Positions 7,992 through 16,300 of a stretch of 64,000 nucleotides of DNA are shown piece by piece. The DNA is from Camarhynchus parvulus (Eukaryota; Chordata; Aves; Passeriformes; Thraupidae): the NCBI RefSeq assembly GCF_901933205.1, contig NC_044581.1, forward strand, positions 10,427,501-10,491,500, written 5' to 3'. The translations under genes and the position numbers were made by a program. Positions within the stretch are counted from its first letter, which is position 1. Every line of letters begins with the position of its first letter. The notes under the pieces are model-generated. The model did not search any database and was not told the origin of the DNA. It was given only the letters and a program-made list of their open reading frames with translations.

Positions 7992-10936
7992 GTAAGAGGC
8001 CCCCGGGGCTCGCCGCTCGCTCCCCGGGGCGCTCGGTTCGGGCTGGGGATCGGCCCGGGGGGAGCCGGGGGAGACGCCGGGAGGGCTGTCAGGGGAGAGA
8101 CGGGCGCTATCGCCCGGGAGAGCCGCCGGAGAGGGGCAGGGCTGGAGCGGCGGCCTCGCAGCGTCCCCCCGCTCCGCCCGGGGGTTTGACGGTAGCGGGG
8201 ACCGGCCCCAGCGGCCGCCGGCCCTGCCGCGCACACGCGAGTGGGGAGCCGGTGCTGCCCCCGAGGCACCCGCGGGCACCGGGGCCGCAGCGGGCCCGGG
8301 GCGCTCCGCGGTGGGGGAGGCAGCGCGGCCCGGCCGCCCCGCCGGTGCCGACGGGCTCCGTTCTCGGTAAGGGCAGCGGGACGGAGCGGACCCGGGCCCG
8401 GCGCGCCATCTCAGCCGGGCCGCCCCTTCCCTCTCGCTGCAGGGCGCCCAGTACGAGCTGAAGGAGAGCCCGGGGGTGCAGCACGCCGCCTTCCCCCCCC
8501 ACCACCCTGCCTTCTATCCCTACGGGCAGTACCAGTTCGGGGACCCGTCGCGGCCCAAGAACGCCACTCGGGAAAGCACCAGCACCCTCAAGGCCTGGCT
8601 CAACGAGCACCGGAAAAATCCCTACCCCACCAAGGGCGAGAAGATCATGCTGGCCATCATCACCAAAATGACCCTCACCCAGGTCTCCACCTGGTTCGCC
8701 AACGCGCGGCGGAGGCTCAAGAAGGAGAACAAAATGACCTGGGCCCCCCGCAGCAGGACGGACGAGGAGGGCAACTCCTACGGGAGCGACCACGAGGGGG
8801 AAGAGGACAAGAGGGAGGACGAGGAGGAGATCGACCTCGAGAACATCGACACAGAGAATATCGAAAGCAACAAGGACGAGCTCGAGGACGACCTACAGGA
8901 TGCCGATCTCCTGCACTCTGACTCCAAAACGGACTCGGAGGGATCCGAAGGCTTTGAGGACCTGCCCGGTTCCGAGGAGCGCTACGACAAGGTCTCCGAG
9001 GGGGAGCCGCACCACCTCCGCCACCACCACCTGCACCACCACCACCACCATCACCACCATCACAAGTGCGAGCTGCCCGCCACGGCCGCGCCCGTCGGCC
9101 CGGAGCCCCTTAAGCCGCCGCTCCCGCCGCCGCCGCCCCACCTCTCGCCCCCCTCGTCTGCCTCTTCCTCCGCCGCCTCCTCCCCGACGGACGGCGCTTT
9201 GGCCGGCTCCTTGCCGAAACCCAAGATCTGGTCGCTGGCTGAGACCGCCACCAGCCCGGACAACCCCCGCAAGTCTCCCGGCGGCGGCTCTCCGCCTGCG
9301 GCCGCCCCCCAGCCGCTGCCGCTGCCCACCCCGCCGCCCCACAGACTCGTCTCCTCCTGCCCCCTGGGCAAGTTCCCCAACTGGACCAACCGCGCATTCC
9401 CGGCCCACCACCACCACCACCACCCCCCGCACCCGCTGGCCTTACTGAACACTCCCCACCTGCTGGGGCTGGGGGCCGCCTCCGCCGCCCCCCCCGCCGC
9501 CGCCTTCCCGCGGCCCGCGGACCAGGCGCAGAGCGCGGAGCCCGTCGGAGCAGGTGACCGCTGAGGGACGCGCCGGGGACGGGCCGGGCCGGGCCGGCAG
9601 CCGCCCGGGGGGCTCGGCGGTGCGGAGCAGAGCGGCGCGGGAGGCCCCGGGGCCGTGTGCGTGCGGCCGGCCTCGGCGGTTCTGACGGTGCCCCCGGCCC
9701 GGCGCGGTCCGGCCCGGCGCGGAGCTGCCGTCGGGGCGCAGGTGGCGGCGGGCGGGGGCCCCGGGGGCGGTGGCGGAGGTCTCTTGGCGGGGGTAGTCTC
9801 GATCCCCGAGAATTACCTTCCTCCAGCGGAGATAATTTTTGTTGCTGCTGTTGTCGCTTTTGCGGGAAGGACCCGGCCGCCAAGTCAGGCTCGCTCCGGG
9901 GTCACTGTGTTTTCTCTGACGGTCACCTCTGCAAGCAGAGCAGTCGTTGTGTCGTATTTGCAGCTCGCTGAGAAAAGAGCTTAAATCTCGAGGCTTAATT
10001 CAGGGATGGGAGGAATAAAACAGGGGCTATAAAGGAACGCTTTTTTTCCCCCCCTCCCTTCTCTTTTTAGATCGATCTAGTGCCTTGGAAGTAGAGAAAA
10101 AGTTACTAAAGACAGCTTTCCAGCCAGTGCAGAGGCGGTAAGAGATGGCTCCCTCCGTCTCCTCGGGATGTATGGAGGCAGTTGTAAATGGTTAGCTTAT
10201 TTTCTCCGCTTCTTTAGGTTCCCTTTCCAGGGCGGTTTCTTGTTCTTCCTCTGCGCGCGTGGTGGGTTATTCTATTTATATATTTTCTTTGCTGTTCTCC
10301 GTTGTGGGCCCCGGGAGCGATTCCCGCGGGCAGGCCGATCTGCGCTCGGGGGCGTTGGGGCTGCGCGGCCGCGGAGCCCGGGCGCGGGTCGCCTCTGGCC
10401 CGGGAGCGCATCCCTGAGCCCCCCGCAGAGCGGATCACCTCCCGCCGCTGTCGCTTTGCCGGTGGGAGAGGCACCGAGACAGCAGAAAATAGTAAAATAA
10501 AATATAAATTAAAAATTAATAATAATAACAACAATGATATTGAAAGCGAAACAAAAAAAAAAAAAAAAAATAAACGCCCAGAGTATGAAAGCTGAAGAGG
10601 CTGAGCTTTGCCGCTCCAAATTTGGCGTAGCAGTCACTCAATTTCAATGAGAAACCAATTACCCTTTTGATTGATTGAAACCACGGGGATCGGGCCTGCC
10701 GTGTTTTCATTGCTAAATACATTTACTAGAAGTCATTCTGAAAGCTTTTTATATTTATAAATCTATTAAAATATTAACAACAACAACAAAACCAGAGCTA
10801 CCTGCAGTTACAAATATTGTGCCAGCCCAAGCTCACTAGAAATCCCATTAAATTTTTTTTTTCTTTGTCATTTTTTTCCAGGCCCCAGAACCAACTTGAC
10901 GCCGCTATGGTTCTATCGGCGCTCTCATCATCATAG
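7770..10936 (+). CDS. IRX3: Iroquois homeobox protein 3 (IRX3), four coding exons
   Basis: Coding sequence is join(7770..7991, 8443..9553, 10071..10137, 10882..10936), 484 residues, close to the 501 of human IRX3. The N-terminus [16 protein letters not shown] is diagnostic of IRX3 rather than IRX1 or IRX5. Residues 111-171 form the TALE homeodomain, with the PYP three-residue loop at 134-136 and recognition-helix motif WFANARRR from residue 158; alanine at homeodomain position 50 is the Iroquois type. An acidic stretch follows (about 181-230), then a His-rich run (264-281), the conserved block [18 protein letters not shown] (from 333), the Iroquois block [11 protein letters not shown] (383-393), a His6 run (396-401), and a conserved C-terminus ending in VLSALSSS. 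The ATG has the context CCACCATGT and lies in the CpG island. IRX3 is a nuclear DNA-binding transcription factor patterning neural tube, heart, limb and other tissues. The gene looks intact, with no frameshift. Confidence 0.97.
7992..8442 (+). other. IRX3: IRX3 intron 1 (451 bp)
   Basis: A GT-AG intron that is very rich in G+C and CpG and lies wholly inside the main CpG island. If retained, the frame from exon 1 stops at 8187-8189, giving a 139-residue product without the homeodomain. Confidence 0.9.
8443..9553 (+). CDS. IRX3: IRX3 coding exon 2 (homeodomain exon)
   Basis: The acceptor is a pyrimidine tract followed by CTGCAG, and the exon opens with [14 protein letters not shown]. It carries residues 75-444 plus one base: the whole TALE homeodomain (8551-8733), the acidic region, both histidine runs and both conserved post-homeodomain blocks. 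It ends CAG before the donor GTGACC, phase 1. Base composition is very GC-rich, which opens long spurious frames on both strands. Confidence 0.96.
9554..10070 (+). other. IRX3: IRX3 intron 2 (517 bp)
   Basis: A GT-AG intron that is CpG-rich in its first half and ends in a strong pyrimidine tract. A sense-strand G-quadruplex motif starts 21 bases past the donor. Read-through meets TGA after three extra codons (9562-9564). Confidence 0.9.
9575..9593 (+). promoter_or_regulatory. G-quadruplex motif beside the IRX3 intron 2 donor
   Basis: GGGGACGGGCCGGGCCGGG has four G-runs with two-base loops on the coding strand, beginning 21 bases after the exon 2 donor. It could form in the pre-mRNA. Short C-containing loops may also allow duplex hairpins. 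Confidence 0.55.
10071..10137 (+). CDS. IRX3: IRX3 coding exon 3 (67 bp)
   Basis: A small exon between a long pyrimidine tract ending TTTTTAG and the donor GTAAGA. It encodes [20 protein letters not shown] and then QR plus two bases of an arginine codon. This matches the conserved C-terminal segment of IRX3. It enters in phase 1 and leaves in phase 2. Confidence 0.95.
10138..10881 (+). other. IRX3: IRX3 intron 3 (744 bp)
   Basis: A GT-AG intron with a GC-rich patch (about 10290-10460) followed by AT-rich sequence. It holds a PBX/HOX-like TGATTGAT at 10668-10675 and A/T runs near 10500-10570 and 10770-10790. Confidence 0.9.
10882..10936 (+). CDS. IRX3: IRX3 coding exon 4 with stop
   Basis: The acceptor is TTTTTTTCCAG. 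The exon encodes the end of the protein, [18 protein letters not shown], followed by TAG at 10934-10936. This is the family's conserved C-terminus, and the phase agrees with exon 3. Confidence 0.95.
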
Positions 10937-11153
10937 TTAATTTTTTATTGTTGTTGTAATAATTGTAAAAAAAATCTCTGTATAGTTACAACTTGTAAGC
11001 ATGTCTGTATATTCAAACTCAAAAGGAAAAAAATACCCGCTTCTGTCCTATCACCTGGATTAGCTGAGCTGTGAGATTTTTTTTTTTTTGGAAGTCCAGT
11101 GAGAATTAGGTGTTCCCCCTTTTTTTTTTTGGGTTGTTGTTGTTGTTTGTTTT

Positions 11154-11178
11154 TGTACATACCGTAAAAATGTACATA
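11154..11178 (+). promoter_or_regulatory. two Pumilio response elements in the IRX3 3' UTR
   Basis: TGTACATA occurs at 11154-11161 and 11171-11178 and matches the PUF consensus TGTANATA exactly. The pair sits 40-65 bases before the poly(A) signal. Binding is inferred from the motif. Confidence 0.5.
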
Positions 11179-11219
11179 TGTGTGAACCAAATTGTACAAG
11201 AAAGTATATATTTTTGGCT

Positions 11220-11229
11220 AATAAATAAA
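11220..11229 (+). promoter_or_regulatory. tandem AATAAA poly(A) signal of IRX3
   Basis: Two overlapping AATAAA hexamers (11220-11225 and 11224-11229) lie about 285 bases after the stop codon. TG- and T-containing sequence follows. They are the only canonical signals seen in the 3' UTR. Confidence 0.85.
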
Positions 11230-11254
11230 CTGTTGCCACTTTGACTACACTCTC

Positions 11255-12290
11255 GTTTCCCCCTTCTGGAGTTGTTTTCCTCCCGCAGTCCCGCCCCCCC
11301 TCCTCCTCTCCCCGTTCCCGGTCGGTTCCTGGTTTTGCGCGGCTCCGGGTCGGGCGGAGCGCGGCCGGCGGTGCCGAGCCGTGCCGGGCCAGCGGCGGGG
11401 CCGAGCCGGGCCGCGCTTCCCGAGGCGGCGGCGGCGCCATCGCTGGAGCCGCAGCGCCCCCTGCAGGCGCGGCCGGTGGCGGGGGGTGCGCGGCCCGAGC
11501 GCGGCTCCGGGCGGCCCGCGGCGCGGCCGGCAGCTGATCCATCGCCCCCGCGGACCGAACTACCGGGTGCCGCTGCTAACCCCCTCCCCGCCCGCCCCCG
11601 CGGAGCGCAGGGCAGCGCGGAGCCGCTGAGAGGAACCTTCGGGGTCGGTGGTGCCGCCGCGGGTCGGCAGCTCAGCTGCGTTAGTTTTGCCGCCCCCTCC
11701 CCTCCTGCTGTCGTGCAGCCCAAGGGTCCGTTTTGGGGTGCTCGCCACAGGCTCTGTGTGAGCTGGCCAAAGCGGCGGGGCTGGGGCATCCCCCCGCTCC
11801 CGGGGCTTGGCATTCGGGCGGGAGGCAGCGGCCGGAACGGGGGCACCGAGGCGCTGCGGAGAGTCCCGGCGGGGAGCCCCGCTCCGCTTCGGACGCGTGG
11901 GATGCGCTCCCGCCGCCCCCGGGCCGGTCCGCCTCCTCCCGGCTCCGGTGGTGCCGGTTGCGCCTCTGCACGCCTCGCCCCCGGGAGCCGCCGCCTCCAA
12001 AACTTGTAGCTTCGCTTCCCCGGCAAGGTGCTGGAAATCGGCCCAATCCGGGAAAGGTCCATTTCCGCTCCGAAACCATCCCAAGGGGAGTGTGGTGGGA
12101 GGGCGAGGGCTGCTCCCTCTGCCCTCCCCTTCCCTGCAGCCCGTGGCCGCGGATGGCCGTGCTCATCCCCCCGGCTGATGGGGCAGCTCGGGCAGGTAGA
12201 ACTTGTGGGCCGCTCCCTCCTGCTTTCGTTCCCAGGCTTTTCTTCTCTACCGGGGAGATGTGTCCCCTACCTGTCCTCTCCTTATAGTCC
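11255..12290. promoter_or_regulatory. CpG-rich block F, island immediately downstream of IRX3
   Basis: About 1 kb of dense CpG DNA starting at the IRX3 cleavage region. Long frames occur on both strands, including a minus-strand ATG frame at 11106-12062 of 318 codons that runs into the IRX3 3' UTR. No domain is recognisable. It is a candidate antisense or noncoding promoter. Confidence 0.55.
11452..11467 (-). promoter_or_regulatory. strong CTCF-type binding motif
   Basis: The minus strand reads CCTGCAGGGGGCGCTG, one base away from the textbook CCAGCAGGGGGCGCTG. It lies about 230 bases beyond the IRX3 poly(A) signal in a CpG island. On the usual orientation rule, the motif faces back over IRX3. 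Confidence 0.6.
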
Positions 12291-12299
12291 TGGAAACGG

Positions 12300-13690
12300 C
12301 ATAATTACGGTGGTGGTGATTAAATAGCTGGTGCTTTTCTCGTTTTGGTGACAGACCCCGCAGAGGGGGAGGGTGCTCAGAGCTAGGAAGCAAGAGTTAA
12401 AATGAAGTTAAAGTACAAACACAAGCACATAGCTGACATGCTTCAAGTTTAGACAGTACAAGATATGCAAATGCACAGGGCTGTGCGGTATTGACATTTT
12501 GAGGTCATAGTGATAGGAATGTATTATTTATAGGATTGGGTTGCACTAGGCCGATAAACTACATTTTAAATCCTAGGCGTTTGTAAGTGATAAGATTTAT
12601 ATATGTGTTTACACTATATATGTGTGTGTGTGTATACACACGTTTTATATAGTGTTTTATTGTTTCACAATTAAGATTCCCCCTGACCACCATTAGGATG
12701 GGGACACCCCTCTCCTGGTGTGTGCTGCAGCCTCCCTGGCTGCTGTTAGCAATGGCTGGGGGCAAAGGAGGCCGGGGAAGGGACTCACAGAGTTTGCAGC
12801 ACTGTTGTGATCTCTGCTTTTTCCCCGCTGCGTCCTCTTCCTTTCCCCATATGTCCTTTCTGGCCACAGCTCACCCTAGAAACAGCATTTGCCTCTTTGC
12901 AGCCCCATGCAGCTCTCTGTCTTTCTGCCAGGAACTGTTCCCACCCTTTCGCTCCGACAGGCTCCTGAAATGGGGGAATCTCTGTGGGTGGGGGGTAAGA
13001 AAACAGATCGTTTCTCATGTAAATTTTATCCAGTCTCTCTGCACTTTCTATCCCTCTTTTTCCTTAGCCAATTCTAGCTGAGGAAAAAAAAAAGATTAAT
13101 GGCATCTAAAATGGGAGGGGTGGGGGGAGAGAAAGCTAGAGGCAAATTTCCACATCCCCTTCCTCTGGGCATCCTGGTGGGTTTTCCATAGAAACTTTCA
13201 CACAGCGGCCAGACAGATGCTTAAAGGGGATGGAAGAAGATAATGCAACCATGATGGGAAAACAATTGCATCCCCAGCTTTCTACCTCTATTAAAGGCTC
13301 CTTTGCCTTTGCACAGAGGCCCTCAGCTCCCTGTCCCCGCAGAGCCCTCTCCCTTCACTCTGACCATGGGGATGCTCCTGCAGCAGCAGTGTGGAAGCCA
13401 TGGGAAAGCTGCTCCTTTGGCTTCTGGAAGTGAGAACTTGGTTTCCCTGCAGGGAAAAAACAGCAGCCTTTGTGCCTGCCTGGCTTCCCTAATGTGGAGA
13501 AAATTCCCATTAATTTTGTGAGGAAACATTTTGTTATGCGTGTTTCAACAAAACATTAAAAATCCTACGCATTTTTTTTTTTTTTTCAGAAATCCCTCTC
13601 TCAGTTTGACAGCCTCGCTGGAGCCCCAGCCAGGCCTGCCTGAGACAGCACAGAGAGGCCTCCCTCTCCCTTCTCCCTCTCTGTTGGCTG
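12300..13690. other. noncoding interval downstream of IRX3
   Basis: No gene seen. It contains a palindromic TG/TA tract at 12601-12660, an A run near 13083-13092 and a T run near 13572-13586. The moderate GC-rich part (12690-13480) gives only short frames without recognisable domains. Confidence 0.4.
12601..12655. repeat. (TG/TA)n tract with nested palindromes
   Basis: GTGTGTATACACAC at 12628-12641 is a perfect 14-bp palindrome. It is enclosed by a 10-bp inverted repeat, ACACTATATA (12611-12620) with TATATAGTGT (12646-12655). The tract could extrude as a cruciform. Confidence 0.75.
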
Positions 13691-13810
13691 CTCTTTTCCT
13701 GTCTAATCAATTATCTCCCTAGCTAGTCCTTCTCAAAGGTGAGAGCTCATTATGCATATTCATAAATCACAGCTCCCAGACCTGACACTGATTGATGTAA
13801 TCATCTCCCG
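13690..13810. promoter_or_regulatory. cluster of POU and PBX/HOX-like sites
   Basis: ATGCATATTCAT (13752-13763) is one base from the POU dimer (MORE) palindrome. TGATTGAT at 13789-13796 is a PBX/HOX-type site, and TAATCAATTA lies near 13704-13713. The cluster abuts a small CpG island, so it could be a promoter-proximal element. Confidence 0.45.
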
Positions 13811-14060
13811 CTCGCTCCCTGTCTGCGCGGGGCCGGCCGGAGGAAGCAGCGGCGAGGAGGAGGAGGAGGAGGAGGCAGGAGAAAGAGACTTCCAACTTGT
13901 CAGAGCCCGTTGTGGTGGGAGCGGCCGGCCGGGCGTAGCGGGCCGTGTCAGGCTCGCCATTGAGGGCGGCCAAAGTGCCCATCACAGCCCGGGATGAGGC
14001 AGGAGAGAGCCCTGGGAGCTGGGAAACAGCGCTGAGCCGCCTCCAGCACAGCGAGCTGCT
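13810..14060. promoter_or_regulatory. CpG-rich block G, small CpG island
   Basis: A short GC-rich patch including a (GAG)n run, isolated in AT-rich DNA about 2.6 kb past the IRX3 end. It is followed by sequence with donor-like GTAAGA (14200) and GTAAGT (14327). It is a possible first exon of an unannotated transcript, with direction inferred as plus. Confidence 0.4.
13854..13875. repeat. (GAG)n microsatellite
   Basis: About seven GAG units within the small CpG island. Confidence 0.85.
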
Positions 14061-14082
14061 ACGCAGGCAAATTCACAGGAGT

Positions 14083-14496
14083 ATGGAAAAGATCCAGCAC
14101 GATTTTAACAATCTAGCATCACACCATGCATTAAAATACCCTCCCAAATCTTTCACGTTAGCTGATGCACGTGCTGTTGTTTTCCTTGGATACTTATCTG
14201 TAAGAACAGATATATGTGGTCTGGATTCTGATCACGAGCATTTAGATATGCGATATAGCAAATATCTTCAATCCTCTATCCTCAGTAGTTATACTGTATT
14301 AAAAAAAAACCAAATTTGTCAAGTATGTAAGTTGCTGTTGGAAGGGTTTGGGAGCAAAAGGGCTCCTCCAGCTCAGACTACCAGCTTTCCAGATGGGAAT
14401 GTGTATCTCAGCTATGACTGGTTTTCCAGTGTGTATACTTCAGTATGTCAGTGTTCAAGATGTTGTTCAGATTATGTGGTTTACCTGTATGGTTAA
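14083..14496 (+). other. open reading frame of 137 codons, coding status doubtful
   Basis: An ATG with favourable context (A at -3, G at +4) opens a frame that begins MEKIQHDFNNLASHHALKYP and ends with a cysteine-rich tail (CQCSRCC) before TAA. No family is recognised. There is no signal peptide or clear domain, and the frame crosses donor-like sites. It lies right after the small CpG island, so it may be a chance frame within a noncoding transcript. Confidence 0.12.
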
Positions 14497-14499
14497 TAT

Positions 14500-16300
14500 T
14501 TACACTTTTAAAATACCTCTTTTATCATTTTGATCCAAACTATCAGTGTACTAAAGTAATAATACAAAAATATATGCCCTGGTAATCATAACAAGATACA
14601 AATCAAAGGGAGCCCTAATCAAGTACTTTTGAGAGTGTTATCTTCCTTGTTAACAAATGGTAATAAGAAAATTAGGGCTTATAGCTTGCTTGTGTTTTAT
14701 CTAAGAAAACCAATAAAGATATCAGATATTCTTTGTTTTATATGTTTGAATGTAAAGCAGAATAATGAAGAACATGTACCTTCTAAGGCTTCATTTGCTT
14801 TATGGGCATTAACCCTTTAGGATGCCAGTGAAATTCTGAATTTGCAGAATGAGAACAAGCCTGTGCTGCCACCCAGGGTTTTAAGGCCCAGCTTTGCTAT
14901 AGTCAAGACAACATACTTTTTTATTAAATGCTGAAATTGGAACAAAGCAACAATGGCCGCTTGCTAGCTGTGCATGTCCAACAGGCCTCTTTACTATTCA
15001 GCAAATGGAAGATATTAAACAACATTTTGCTTAAAGGTACACTGAGGCCATTTCCATTAGGACATGGTGTCATTCATTTATTCACATGTTAAGTGGATGT
15101 CCTTGTGGCTAATGAGTAATAATCAACAGTGACTCCACTTTATTCCTTTGCTCCCAGCAATGTTAAATACTCTGATGGAGTCTCTTTGCTGACACACTAG
15201 AGAATATGGTTAAAAAGTGCTAAAGGACATTTGCAGCGTAGAGCAGCCACGTGCACACATGCTGGAAATGGCACTTTTATTACAATCTATTCTATTAGGC
15301 TTTGTTCCTGTTTCAGGCATGGCACGTGGAAACTGCTGATATTTATTTGAAGGTACTTTACTCCTTAAAAGCCGGAAACTCTTTCAATTTGAGACCAAAT
15401 ATGGTTATTGCTGGGAGATGAGCTCTTGTCCAGCTGGTTTCTGAAAAAAATCAGACTGCACCTTACCATAGCTCTACATTTGGTGCATGATTTCAGGTAA
15501 ATCCTTAGTGGAGGAGGGATTTGGGACAGAACCTTTCCTGCAAAAAATCTAGTTTGACATTTATTTTATAAAATAAAGTAACTCCCCTACTAGTTTATTA
15601 ATTTTATTACATCAAATGGCAGCAGCTAAGTAGACTAATAAAATATATTAATCTGTATTTTTTCCTTTGCATGATTGCTTACACAGGAGTCTGCAGCTTG
15701 GTTGTCTCCCATGTCAATTCCTAAAGTTTGAAAGGTATAAATGAATCATTCTTGGTCCTGATTAAGCTTAAGTTAGAAATAAAATATGTCAATCAATCTG
15801 GTTGGAAATGTTCCTGCTGTCTAAGTTGGTTATGCAAAACACTCTAAGGTGTGTAGGCATGCTCAATTAGGTCAAGGGATCTGATGGCACTCCCAGCCAT
15901 AAATGTGTGTCACTCGGATTCCTCATTATTTTTAGCAGTGGTGAAAATGCATGTCAGTAGGCCAGCTAGCCAGGCTAGAATAAAATTACTTACTGGGTAT
16001 GCATAAACCTGAGATTTTAATACATAAGTATAATACTTATTTTCAAGCAAAACAGTGAAAAGAAAAGAACTGTCTCTCAAATATATGACTCACTCTATTG
16101 GATTTCTCAGGGATCATTAGTATAATTCATGCTGGACTTTGCAATACTCAAGATACCTTAGCAGTAAAATTTAAGTGCCTAAAAACATAGATGTAATGTG
16201 AAATTAGATACAAGGAGTAAAACATTGATTTTCTCTGTTACAGTCTAACTTGCTTCCAAGAAAGATAAAGCTTCACTAGAAGATTAGACCAAACCCATTC
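14500..16300. other. gene-free interval with enhancer-like AT-rich DNA
   Basis: No coding exon seen. The stretch about 14830-15420 has low CpG, balanced complex sequence and ATTA-type words typical of conserved noncoding elements near homeobox genes. There are no repeats apart from short A/T runs. Confidence 0.3.

Larger units (their letters stand above)
7480..9830. promoter_or_regulatory. CpG-rich block D, main IRX3 CpG island
   Basis: Continuous GC- and CpG-rich sequence covering the 5' UTR, exons 1 and 2 and the start of intron 2, as expected for a developmental homeobox promoter and gene body. Confidence 0.85.
10937..11245 (+). other. IRX3: IRX3 3' UTR
   Basis: A U-rich, GTT-repeat-containing tail from the TAG stop to just past the overlapping poly(A) signals. 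The final AT-rich 100 bases look like a conserved 3' UTR end. Cleavage is expected about 10-30 bases after 11229. Two Pumilio-type sites lie within it. Confidence 0.75.

Noticed and set aside
8107..8793. Minus-strand frame opposite IRX3 intron 1 and exon 2
   Set aside because: Shadow of the highly GC-biased IRX3 coding strand.
8241..8921. Alternative plus-strand frame across the intron 1/exon 2 junction
   Set aside because: It crosses a well-supported splice acceptor in the wrong frame relative to the homeodomain.
9110..9883. Minus-strand frame of 257 codons opposite the end of IRX3 exon 2 and intron 2
   Set aside because: Antisense shadow of proline- and serine-rich codons; no domain.
11106..12062. 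Minus-strand frame of 318 codons past IRX3 as a protein gene
   Set aside because: Low-complexity GC-driven protein that runs through the IRX3 3' UTR into A/T runs. No family or splice evidence; kept only as a hint of a possible antisense transcript.
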